Positions 17,238 to 25,071 of a stretch of DNA of 28,137 nt are shown here, piece after piece. The DNA comes from an uncultured Lachnospiraceae bacterium (GTDB taxonomy: Bacteria; Bacillota; Clostridia; Lachnospirales; Lachnospiraceae), in assembly GCA_910579085.1 (NCBI GenBank), contig CAJTRU010000046.1, positions 1 to 28,137 on the forward strand. The letters run 5' to 3'. A model generated the notes under the pieces. The model made no database searches. It was not told the DNA's origin and saw nothing but the letters and a program-made list of their open reading frames with translations. How positions within the stretch are numbered: the stretch's first letter is position 1; each line of letters opens with the position of its first letter. Both the position numbers and the translations under genes were made by a program.

Positions 17238-19367
17238 TTACTGGTTAAGCACTGGCAGCCCGTTTTCATCCCACTGCACAGTACGTATCCTTGCACTCCT
17301 GCATGGGTCATAAAGAGGGTCTTCTGCACCATAACCACAATTGCCTTCATAACATTCTTTGGAACGTGAGTGGTACACAAATATATAATTTCCTTTTTCA
17401 TCTACTGTAAAGGAATTATGCCCTGGCCCATATTCGTCTATTAAATCTTCCGATGTAAGTGCAGGTGTTTTTTGCTTTGTCCATGATTTAATATCCATAA
17501 GGTCTGCTTTCTCATCTGCGTACATATATCCAATACAGTATTCAGGCCCTGTTGCAGATGCAGAATAAGCTACAATTACTTTACCATCATGGATTAATAC
17601 AGATGGCCCTTCATTTACAGGGAATGTTACACACTCCCAGTAATATTCAGGTTTTGTAAGCAACATTGCCTTAGTAGTAGTTTTCCAAGGTTCTTCTGGG
17701 TTAACTTCTGCCATATACAGATTTGAATTGCCAACTTTCTGCGCCCATATTACATATGACTTTCCATTACATTCAAAATAAGTCATATCCAGTGAGAAAC
17801 CTGTAAATGATGTTTTATCACCCTTTACTGCCTGGAATTTACCTTTTTCAACCCATTTGTCATTATAAGGGTCACTGCCTGTACACATAAGTACATGGCA
17901 GTCAATATCCCATACATTATTTGCAGAACCACTAGCTGCATAGTATACATACCATTTCCCGCCAATATAATGTATTTCTGGTGCCCAGATAAAACGGTGT
18001 GCAGTTTTGCTCCCACTTTCATCCCATAAAACTTTTTCCTCTGCTGTCTTTAAACCTTCAATGGTCTCCGACCTTCTTAAAATTATCCTGTCATACCCGT
18101 CTTTATCCCTTGCACCATACATAGGATAAGATGCTGTAAAATAATAATATCCATCTTCACCCAATGTAATATATGGGTCTGCACGGTCAGCAATAAATAT
18201 CTCTGATTTTGTCCCTTTTAATTCCATATCCTCACCTTTGCTAGTATCATATAGCTGTGCTATCTCTGTGTCTGTCTTTGCGCCCTGGAATACCTGTACT
18301 TCCCTTACAAATCCTGTATATGTAACATCTGGATAAGATGACTTCCCAATATATGCCACAATATCATTGCCAAAATCACTGAATTTCATATCCAGTTTTG
18401 AAGTACCAACTTTCTTTCCATTAAAATATCCAGTAATACTGTCTGTTGTAATAACCGTTACATAATGGTTCCACTCTGTTCCTGTAAACGGCCCGTCTGT
18501 GCCCTTTGATGCAATAGACGGGCTTATTCCAACCTCTGTATTAAAAGGCTCATTTACATTACGTGAATTAGTCATAACAGATTTCATGCGTCCAGCAGGG
18601 TTACTTGGATTTAACAGCCAGTAAGACACTGGCATCTTTTCCTTTGTTCCTGCAAACATTGCACTTGTATTAACTGTACCACTGTAATTTTTAAGCCATA
18701 TTGAAATAGTCATTGTATTGCGTCCTGCAAAAACCTTTTCTGGCAGTTTAATATATGCGCCCTTCTCTAACAGGAGCGACTGGTTCTGCTGTAATTCTGT
18801 ATTTACACCAAAAAGTTCTGCATCATTTCCATTTCCAGACTGGTCTAAAAGGCGTTTCCCATCTTCACTGCATGTCATGTTATAGTGTATAAGCTCTGAA
18901 ACACTTGTATCCTCTATAACATTATCTGATGGTGCAGCAGTTGGCACTGTTGCTTCAGGTTCTTCTGTTTCCTGTGGTACACCTTTCTTTAGGACTTTAA
19001 CCTGTACAGTCCTTGTTACTGTTCCTGTTTCTGTATTAATCTTTGCTTGTATAGCTGCTGCCCCTTGTTTCTGTGCTTTAACCATAACAGACTGTTTTGA
19101 TGCCTTTGAAAGTTTTACTATATTTTTGCCTTTAGTTACCGACCACTTTACACTCTTAATCTTTATACCTGATGTATTCCTAACATTAACTTTCTTGCTC
19201 TTTCCAGCCGTAAGTTTAATATTTGTGCTGTCAAGTTTTAATGTTTTCTTAGTAATCCCTTGAGTTTTTGTATTTTGGGCTGCATATACATCAGAAACGC
19301 CAAAAGATACTAATACAATAGCTGCTGCTATAAAAACAGCAAGCAGTTTTTTCCATTTCTTCTCCAT
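17238..19367 (-). CDS. Secreted glycoside hydrolase family 43 enzyme with N-terminal Ig-like and LamG-like domains
   Basis: Predicted extracellular enzyme acting on plant arabinan or arabinoxylan side chains; the exact bond is not readable from sequence. The 709-residue protein has a signal peptide (1-29, ending VYA), an Ig-like domain (about 40-125) with LTAGKSKKVNVRN, an acidic/proline linker (about 130-155), a concanavalin-like LamG domain (about 155-365) and a five-bladed GH43 domain (about 385-705). The expected GH43 triad is present: base D397 in ADPYIT, pKa-modulating D527 in SLDMTYF and acid E586 in NEGPSVL. The start follows AGGAGG. There is no sorting motif or anchor. It is a single-gene unit with its own promoter and a possible LacI-type operator in its leader. 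Confidence 0.88.
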   Translation of the reverse strand: MEKKWKKLLAVFIAAAIVLVSFGVSDVYAAQNTKTQGITKKTLKLDSTNIKLTAGKSKKVNVRNTSGIKIKSVKWSVTKGKNIVKLSKASKQSVMVKAQKQGAAAIQAKINTETGTVTRTVQVKVLKKGVPQETEEPEATVPTAAPSDNVIEDTSVSELIHYNMTCSEDGKRLLDQSGNGNDAELFGVNTELQQNQSLLLEKGAYIKLPEKVFAGRNTMTISIWLKNYSGTVNTSAMFAGTKEKMPVSYWLLNPSNPAGRMKSVMTNSRNVNEPFNTEVGISPSIASKGTDGPFTGTEWNHYVTVITTDSITGYFNGKKVGTSKLDMKFSDFGNDIVAYIGKSSYPDVTYTGFVREVQVFQGAKTDTEIAQLYDTSKGEDMELKGTKSEIFIADRADPYITLGEDGYYYFTASYPMYGARDKDGYDRIILRRSETIEGLKTAEEKVLWDESGSKTAHRFIWAPEIHYIGGKWYVYYAASGSANNVWDIDCHVLMCTGSDPYNDKWVEKGKFQAVKGDKTSFTGFSLDMTYFECNGKSYVIWAQKVGNSNLYMAEVNPEEPWKTTTKAMLLTKPEYYWECVTFPVNEGPSVLIHDGKVIVAYSASATGPEYCIGYMYADEKADLMDIKSWTKQKTPALTSEDLIDEYGPGHNSFTVDEKGNYIFVYHSRSKECYEGNCGYGAEDPLYDPCRSARIRTVQWDENGLPVLNQ

Positions 19368-19399
19368 AATAATCCTCCTATATTTGTTTTATATCTGCC

Positions 19400-19409
19400 T
19401 GTGCGCACC
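19400..19409. promoter_or_regulatory. Candidate operator in the GH43 leader, TGTGCGCACC
   Basis: GTGCGCAC (19401-19408) is an 8-bp palindrome with a central CG, flanked by CCTG and CAGG. TGTGCGCAC is identical to the core of the 26-bp palindrome at 28004-28029, and over 26 positions the two sites agree at about 17. It lies downstream of the predicted GH43 promoter and upstream of its ribosome site, where a bound repressor would block elongation. Binding is inferred. Confidence 0.45.
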
Positions 19410-19431
19410 AGGACTTGTTAATAATGGCATT

Positions 19432-19460
19432 ATTATATATCTGCCAAATATAAAAGTCTA
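19432..19460 (-). promoter_or_regulatory. Promoter of the GH43 gene
   Basis: On the - strand, TAGACT (complement of 19455-19460) and a perfect TATAAT (complement of 19432-19437) are separated by 17 bases. The start codon is 64 bases downstream. The rest of the 298-base gap (19368-19665) shows only AT-rich sequence and a short GTTCC AGCA GGAAC hairpin near 19610, close to the end of the XRE gene. Confidence 0.55.
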
Positions 19461-19665
19461 TGATTTGAACCGCCACAAACTTGTCTTTTTCTGCTTTTTT
19501 GTGCTAAAATGGCAGCACTATTTTAAACTTAAGACAATGAGGAAACTATATGTATGGAGAAATAAAACTTGTAATGCCATCTTTATAATATTAATCTGGC
19601 ATTATGATGTTCCAGCAGGAACTTATTTAATAATACTTAATGCAAATAATAGCAGGATGTCTTTA

Positions 19666-20406
19666 CTATCTTATAGGAGTATATAAATTCGCATGTCCTA
19701 AAGCATCAACATGTATATATACATCCATAAATGTTATCCCATCCTCTTCATATACATATTCAAAACATGTAAGAAACTCCCTGCCAGAATTTTCCTTAAA
19801 CCCATTGGCATCCAGGTATTCCATTATCCTTTTATAAGCGCCTGGTATTAACTCAAATGCCCTAGAAAACGGGTCACGTATTGTAATATATGCGTAGTCC
19901 GCGTCACCCTGGCTTGTTATCTCTACACCTGGACATCCTGGTTCAAATCCATCTGGAAGAATATACGCTGATACATATCCTCTCAGCCCAAAACGGTTCT
20001 GCTGTTCTAATGATGCAAATGGAAAATCCCATCCAATACGCTTTGGCTTATAGCCTGGAATATTATTAAGGCCACTTGCTTCTGCCCATCTGTCCATATA
20101 CGCATTTACATCATCTTCAGGATTTGGCGTAATCATAACATACCTTGCCATACGGAACCCTTTTACTTTCCTAAATTTTACTTTAGAATAAATTTCCATT
20201 ACTTTATGCATATCCTGCTTAAGCAGTTCATCCACTTTACAATGGAACATATCCCCTATAATAACCAGTTTAGGTATCTCTGGATATGCCTGCCCCATCT
20301 CCCACTTTGAGATAGTCTGCCTTGACACAGATAACCTCTCTGCCATTTCTTCCTGTGTTATATTATTTACTTTCCTTAAATATTGTATATTGTCCCCTAG
20401 ATTCAT
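19666..20406 (-). CDS. XRE-family regulator with GyrI-like effector-binding domain
   Basis: A 246-residue fusion of a DNA-binding and a small-molecule-binding domain. Residues 1-65 are a Cro/CI helix-turn-helix (ITQEEMAERLSVSRQTISKWEMGQAYPEIPKL). Residues from about 75 to 245 resemble the GyrI-like/AraC-type effector-binding fold, with RMARYVMITPNPED at the start and an EDGITFMDVYIHVD strand near the end. It probably represses or activates genes in response to a hydrophobic or drug-like ligand. It is monocistronic-looking, with its ATG after GGGG. The VanZ-family gene and the MATE transporter upstream in the same direction are candidate targets, by proximity only. Confidence 0.85.
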   Translation of the reverse strand: MNLGDNIQYLRKVNNITQEEMAERLSVSRQTISKWEMGQAYPEIPKLVIIGDMFHCKVDELLKQDMHKVMEIYSKVKFRKVKGFRMARYVMITPNPEDDVNAYMDRWAEASGLNNIPGYKPKRIGWDFPFASLEQQNRFGLRGYVSAYILPDGFEPGCPGVEITSQGDADYAYITIRDPFSRAFELIPGAYKRIMEYLDANGFKENSGREFLTCFEYVYEEDGITFMDVYIHVDALGHANLYTPIR

Positions 20407-20536
20407 AATTAACCCCGTTTCTGTATACTATTTCATATATCCTCTTGCTTTTTTATTATTATAACATTATATAATAATTAATAAACAAACCAGAAGTTGC
20501 TTTTAGAAACAGGGTATGCAACTAACAGTTGCCGCA

Positions 20537-21088
20537 TTATAAACCTGCCATCTTTTTCCAAAATTCCTTATTTCCAAATAATTTAGATATTAACACAAAA
20601 AGCCCGTATCCAAGCACCCCGCCCAGTGTATTAAGCATAAGGTCATCAATATCACAAGACCTGCCTGTAAAATATTGTACAAATTCTATTAAAAATGAGA
20701 AAGCCGCCATATATATTGTAGTTTTATATAACCTGCGGCATCTGGCAAATGTGACAGGAAATATAAATCCTAATGGAACAAACATAATAACATTAGCAAG
20801 TGTCTGTGTAAACTGTTTTACCAGTCCCATTTCCCATGAGTTTGTAAATACCTTAAAAGGAACAAGGTTTACAACACGGTTATTTGCAGGCACAACCGTA
20901 AATCCTATAAGGACTGTTGCAGAAAGTATAACTATAATACAGACACCAAGCCCAAAATATACTATCTGGCGTGCAAAAGCCACCTTTTTTCTTAAAAGAA
21001 GAAAAACAGGCAAATAAAGTACAGCTAGTGCAGCCGCCATAATAAACCCAATTAAAATATAACCAAATATCTCCTGTAAAACTAACAT
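20537..21088 (-). CDS. VanZ-family membrane protein
   Basis: A 183-residue integral membrane protein with about five hydrophobic segments. VanZ-family hallmarks are NVIMFVPLGFIFP (about 98-110) and EFVQYFTGRSCDIDDLMLNTLGGVLGY (about 135-161). The family name comes from a low-level teicoplanin resistance protein, but most chromosomal members have no proven function. AGGAGG sits six bases before the ATG. A GCAACT AAC AGTTGC hairpin (20518-20532) lies just after the stop and could be a weak transcript end. The neighbours are an XRE regulator and a MATE transporter, with gaps of 130 and 170 bases. Confidence 0.88.
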   Translation of the reverse strand: MLVLQEIFGYILIGFIMAAALAVLYLPVFLLLRKKVAFARQIVYFGLGVCIIVILSATVLIGFTVVPANNRVVNLVPFKVFTNSWEMGLVKQFTQTLANVIMFVPLGFIFPVTFARCRRLYKTTIYMAAFSFLIEFVQYFTGRSCDIDDLMLNTLGGVLGYGLFVLISKLFGNKEFWKKMAGL

Positions 21089-21258
21089 AAAAACCTCCTC
21101 AACGCCTTTAGCAATTTAAAACTAAATATAATAAAGTATTCTTGATAGAAATTAATATATCATAAACATTTACATTATATATCTGTTTTATATACAGAAT
21201 TTCTTACAAAAATCCTATTTTTTAGAGGAAATTTTTATTAACTATTAAATTTATGTTT

Positions 21259-22626
21259 TTATAGATTTTCAAACCTTCCAGGATTATGCTGCATCCAGAT
21301 AAATGCTGCTAAACATATTAATACAGATAACAAAGAGCCTGCTGGTGCAGCAATCCCCATTGGAAAAAGAGTACTTAAATAATATTTTGACGCAATATAT
21401 GCAAGCGGTATACGTGCAAATATAATAGAGGCAAAGTTATGTATAAATGAAACCATTGACATTCCATAAGCACAGAAATACCCGCTAAAGCAGAAATGCA
21501 TACCTGCAAAAATGCAGTCCCATACATAACTGCGCATATATTGCCCTCCAAGTTTAATTACTTCACTATTTCCTGAAAACAGGCTGGTTGCACCTTCTGC
21601 TGCAAACTGCATAAAAATTGTAACAGCTATTCCAAATGAAACAGCAATAACCAAAGAATATTTTAATGTCTGTTTAGCCCTGTCATGTTTCCTTGCACCT
21701 ATATTCTGTGCAGAAAGTGCAGACACTGTAGACAGCATAGAAGAAGGCACAAGAAAAATTATTCCTATAATTTTCTCCACAATACCAACAGCAGCAGCAT
21801 CATTTAACCCCCTGCGGTTTGCAAATACAGTTATTACAATAAATGCAATCTGTATAAACCCGTCCTGCACTGCAACAGGTATGCCAATTTTTAAAATGCT
21901 GCTAAGTACCACTTTATCCAGACAGAAATCTTTCTTAGATATTCCAGGTATCATTTTATGCCTTATTATAAACACAAAAGAAACTACAACACTGGCTGCC
22001 TGTGACAATGTTGTTCCCAGTGCTGCCCCTGCTGTACCAAGTTTTAAAACACCAATAAAAATAAAATCCAGAATAATGTTAAACACACATGCAACTGCCA
22101 CAAAATACATTGGGCTTTTTGAATTACCCATTCCACGGAAAACTGAACCAATAATATTATAAGCTGTAATAAACGGAATTCCTGCAAAGCATATTTGCAG
22201 GTAAATAACTGTTCCCTCTGCTGCTTCCGCTGGTGTTGACATAATATTTACTATTGGCTTTACTGCTGCTGATAGTATTATTGTACAAATTATAGAAAGA
22301 AACATAAAAAGTGCTGCCGTATTTCCAACCGCTTTATTAGCATTACTTTGTTCACCTGCACCAGCCGCCCTGCCAATTATAACAGTTGACCCCATAGCCA
22401 GCCCGGTAATTATAACTGTCAGCATATGCATAACCTGGCTTCCAACAGACACAGCAGTTGTACTCTCCACCCCGTTAAACTGTCCAATAATAAAAAGGTC
22501 TGCCATACCATATAATGTCTGCAAAAAATATGAAAATAAATAAGGAATAGAAAAATACAATATTGTTTTTAAAACACTGCCCTCTGTAAGTTCCCTTTCC
22601 CTTTTTGTTGTATAACTTTCTGCCAT
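21259..22626 (-). CDS. MATE-family multidrug/cation efflux transporter
   Basis: Membrane antiporter that likely exports organic cations or drugs using a Na+ or H+ gradient. It has 455 residues and twelve predicted helices in two six-helix halves, the normal MATE architecture. It has an N-terminal LTEGSVLKTILYFSIPYLFS start, GLAMGSTVIIGRAAGAGE and the SALSAQNIGARKHDRAK loop, typical of the DinF/NorM-like branch. The frame begins at 22632 with an alternative TTG codon, but GGAAGGAG seven bases before the ATG at 22626 sets the start. It has its own promoter (22692-22721). The substrate is unknown. Confidence 0.9.
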   Translation of the reverse strand: MAESYTTKRERELTEGSVLKTILYFSIPYLFSYFLQTLYGMADLFIIGQFNGVESTTAVSVGSQVMHMLTVIITGLAMGSTVIIGRAAGAGEQSNANKAVGNTAALFMFLSIICTIILSAAVKPIVNIMSTPAEAAEGTVIYLQICFAGIPFITAYNIIGSVFRGMGNSKSPMYFVAVACVFNIILDFIFIGVLKLGTAGAALGTTLSQAASVVVSFVFIIRHKMIPGISKKDFCLDKVVLSSILKIGIPVAVQDGFIQIAFIVITVFANRRGLNDAAAVGIVEKIIGIIFLVPSSMLSTVSALSAQNIGARKHDRAKQTLKYSLVIAVSFGIAVTIFMQFAAEGATSLFSGNSEVIKLGGQYMRSYVWDCIFAGMHFCFSGYFCAYGMSMVSFIHNFASIIFARIPLAYIASKYYLSTLFPMGIAAPAGSLLSVLICLAAFIWMQHNPGRFENL

Positions 22627-22691
22627 AACCAATCTCCTTCCAGAAGCAGGCGGACTATTTGTATTGCTGTTCCTGTCCCATAATATAGATG

Positions 22692-22721
22692 ATTATAACA
22701 TGTGTTTTATCTGGTATGCAA
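22692..22721 (-). promoter_or_regulatory. Promoter of the MATE gene
   Basis: On the - strand, TTGCAT (complement of 22716-22721) and a perfect TATAAT (complement of 22692-22697) are 18 bases apart. A TG one base before the -10 box gives an extended -10. It lies between repeat copy D and the gene. Confidence 0.55.
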
Positions 22722-22756
22722 CATTACTTCTTCACATCCACACGTCCGTTTCATAA

Positions 22757-22942
22757 ATTTCCAGTTATCTTTTGTTAGTGGACGGACGGTTTCCAGTGCC
22801 AGAGCCAGAATATCCAGTAAAAAAAACATGCCGGAGGCATGGCTTAAAGTACCCCTTTTATGGAATATTGCTGGCATCTTTGCACTGGAAACCTGCCATC
22901 ATAAACCTGTAATAAAACATATGGTATAAGATAACTGTAAAT
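22757..22942 (-). repeat. Structured dispersed repeat, copy D
   Basis: A 186-bp element with ends ATTTCCAGTTATCTT (22757-22771) and AAGATAACTGTAAAT (22928-22942). Read on the - strand it aligns with copy C in its outer stem (22849-22888 pairs with 22793-22815, including CCAGTGC with GCACTGG). It lacks the variable stem and the CCGCTGCG hairpin. In their place is a strong hairpin and T-run. It therefore looks like a short form of the family. It lies between the MATE promoter and a truncated gene remnant. Confidence 0.82.
22819..22843 (-). terminator. Intrinsic terminator inside repeat copy D
   Basis: On the - strand the stem GCATGCC-type arm CATGCC (complement of 22836-22841) pairs with GGCATG (complement of 22827-22832) across a 3-base loop, then eight T follow (complement of A 22819-22826). 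It is correctly oriented to end leftward transcripts from the ABC-exporter operon before the MATE gene. Confidence 0.7.
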
Positions 22943-23211
22943 CATGGGCATGCGGACATTATGGGAACTGGAAAATAAAAGATATTGGTTTTTGTAAACT
23001 ATGTTATTATGCATTTCCAGAATATTATGAACATATCGCAGGAAAGAAAGAAAAAAGAATAGAACTAGTTTTTGGAAAAGATGATATGGATATTTATAAT
23101 AAAATTAATAATTTAGCTAATAAATACAAAATTCCAAAACAGGATTTAATAAAACGGCTTTTAAAATATGCTGGCCATATTGATATAAAAAATGAAGAAG
23201 ATAAGTATTAA
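22943..23211 (+). pseudogene. 5'-truncated gene remnant beside repeat copy D
   Basis: One frame is open from the inner edge of copy D to a TAA at 23209-23211, about 88 codons, with no ATG until 23086 (which would leave only 41 residues). The conceptual product includes ACGHYGNWKIKDIGFCKLC, then AFPEYYEHIAGKKEKRIEL, and ends with a charged helical tail (PKQDLIKRLLKYAG). The Cys pairs suggest a zinc ribbon. I do not firmly recognise it; a nuclease or restriction-type tail is possible. The missing N-terminal part is not found on the other side of the repeat, so the piece is a remnant left by deletion or by element-associated rearrangement. It is the only + strand coding trace in the right half of the window. 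Confidence 0.5.
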
Positions 23212-23236
23212 ATATAATAAATGAACCTGGTACTAC

Positions 23237-23276
23237 CTGGAAAACCAAAAATCATAATATTTTTATGGTTTTCCAG
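23237..23276. terminator. Long hairpin between the ABC exporter and the gene remnant
   Basis: CTGGAAAACCA (23237-23247) pairs perfectly with TGGTTTTCCAG (23266-23276), and AAAAT/ATTTT extends the stem with one bulge. It lies between two converging reading frames (the remnant at 23211 and the ABC exporter end at 23308), where a bidirectional transcript end is expected. T-runs after the stem are weak on both strands. Confidence 0.5.
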
Positions 23277-23307
23277 ATTATTGTATATTTTATAAAGAAA
23301 GGTGTTT

Positions 23308-25071
23308 TTAATTAAGCTGGTAGTACAGCCCTTTTAATTCCATAAGCTCTTCATGAGTCCCCTGCTCTGCTATTCCCTGGTTTGAGATATAAAGTATCTG
23401 GTCAGCATTGCGTATTGTTGAAAGCCTATGTGCAACCATAAATGCAGTTTTATCTTTTATTATAATATCAAGTGCCTGTTTTATTAGCTGTTCTGTTTCT
23501 GTGTCTATTGAACTTGTGGCTTCATCAAGTATTATAATAGAAGGGTTTTTTAGTATAATCCTTGCAAAACTTATTAACTGTTTTTCACCTGCGGAAAGCC
23601 CCTGCCCGCGTTCTTCAAGTTTGTGGCCATATCCATCATTAAACTGTAGTATACGTTCTTCAGCGTGTATAAGGCGGGCTGCATTTTTACATTCTTCGTC
23701 CGTAGCGCCAGGACGTCCATACCTTATATTTTCAAGGATTGTGCCTTTAAACAGGAATGGGTCCTGCATAAGCACACCAACTTCTTTACGCAGTGAGTGC
23801 AGGCCTATATTTCTTACATCTGTCCCATCTATTTCCACACTTCCGCTATCTACATCATAAAAGCGCGTAAGCAGGTTTATAACAGTAGTCTTTCCGGCGC
23901 CAGTAGGCCCAACAAGTGCTATTGTGCTTCCAGGAGATACATGCAGGTCGAAGTCTTTTAATACAGGTTCATCTTCATCATATGAAAACGTTACATGGTT
24001 AAAATCAACTTTACCCTGGATGTTTTTAATAGAAACAGCATTAGAAGCATTTTCTATTCCAGCAGGATAATCAATAGTGTCAAATACCTGCTCAAGGTTG
24101 GAGCTTACCTGTGCAAGCTGCTGTATTATAAATGCAATTTGTGTTACCGGTCCTGAGAAAAGCCCCATATAGCTTGTAAATACTACTAATGTACCAGCAT
24201 TCATTGATGTACTGCCGCCAAGTATCATTGAAAGGGCAAGACCATAAAGGCATATAATACCAAAGTTCCAGAATATTTCCACAATAGGTGTGTTAAGTTC
24301 ATTGCGGCGTACAATGCTTAACCAGATATTGGCACTTTGTGAATGTAAGTCTTTATAGATTTCTGTATTAAGTTCCTCCCTGTTATAGCTTTTAATAATC
24401 TTTTCACCCATAATTGATTCAATAATAAATGCAGTACGGTTTGAAATTTTTGCCCTGTGTGTTGGGAATATTTTCCTTATCGAATAACGTAATCCAAATA
24501 CACATACCATCATTGGCAGTACTGCCGCAAGTACAATTCCTGTAAGTGCCGGGCTTATTGAAAGCATAAAGAATGTTACAATAATAATTTTAACAATATA
24601 CACAAGCAGCATTACAAGGAAGTTAGTAAAAAAGTTAGCAAGGTCATTTATATAATCTGTAACACGTACTACAATTTTGCCATCAGGCCTTGAATCAAAG
24701 TAATCAAATGGTAATTCCTGTAGTTTATAGAATATATCCTGCCGTATGCTGGCAATAACTTTATGGCCCATTATGCCAGTCTGGCGCTGGTGTATAAATG
24801 TTGTTCCAATCTCTATAATTGCAAGTAAAGACATTCCTGCAATTATAAAAGTAAGTTCCCTGTAATCCTCATTAACTACTACTTCATTAATAATCTTTTT
24901 AAGAAGAAGTGGTGAAACCATTGACACAAATGAAGATAAAAGCATTAATGCTGCTACAAGTACAACAGTTTTTTTATAAGGCAGCACATAGCGCAAAATC
25001 TTGCCAAACTGTTTTATATCCACTTTTTTTGTTATAACTTCATCCTGGAAATAAGTATTTCTTCTTGCCAT
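23308..25071 (-). CDS. ABC exporter half-transporter, subunit 2 (canonical Walker B, altered signature)
   Basis: One half of a heterodimeric ABC exporter (MsbA/BmrCD/TM287-288 class). It has 587 residues: six membrane helices (about 35-320) and a nucleotide-binding domain (about 350-585). Walker A is GPTGAGKTT, the Q loop LMQDPFLF, Walker B IIILDEATSSID with the catalytic Glu, and the switch His MVAHRLST. The signature is LSAGEKQLI rather than LSGGQ, a known variation in the degenerate half-site of such pairs. Its ATG shares the A of the preceding gene's TAA stop (TAATG at 25071), with GGAGGG just before, so the two subunits are translationally coupled. It is the last gene of the LacI-led operon. 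The cargo (drug, lipid or peptide) is unknown. Confidence 0.92.
   Translation of the reverse strand: MARRNTYFQDEVITKKVDIKQFGKILRYVLPYKKTVVLVAALMLLSSFVSMVSPLLLKKIINEVVVNEDYRELTFIIAGMSLLAIIEIGTTFIHQRQTGIMGHKVIASIRQDIFYKLQELPFDYFDSRPDGKIVVRVTDYINDLANFFTNFLVMLLVYIVKIIIVTFFMLSISPALTGIVLAAVLPMMVCVFGLRYSIRKIFPTHRAKISNRTAFIIESIMGEKIIKSYNREELNTEIYKDLHSQSANIWLSIVRRNELNTPIVEIFWNFGIICLYGLALSMILGGSTSMNAGTLVVFTSYMGLFSGPVTQIAFIIQQLAQVSSNLEQVFDTIDYPAGIENASNAVSIKNIQGKVDFNHVTFSYDEDEPVLKDFDLHVSPGSTIALVGPTGAGKTTVINLLTRFYDVDSGSVEIDGTDVRNIGLHSLRKEVGVLMQDPFLFKGTILENIRYGRPGATDEECKNAARLIHAEERILQFNDGYGHKLEERGQGLSAGEKQLISFARIILKNPSIIILDEATSSIDTETEQLIKQALDIIIKDKTAFMVAHRLSTIRNADQILYISNQGIAEQGTHEELMELKGLYYQLN

Noticed and set aside
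23408..23860. A 150-codon open frame antisense to the second ABC exporter subunit
   Set aside because: It is antisense to the conserved ATPase domain and shows the same serine-rich shadow pattern.
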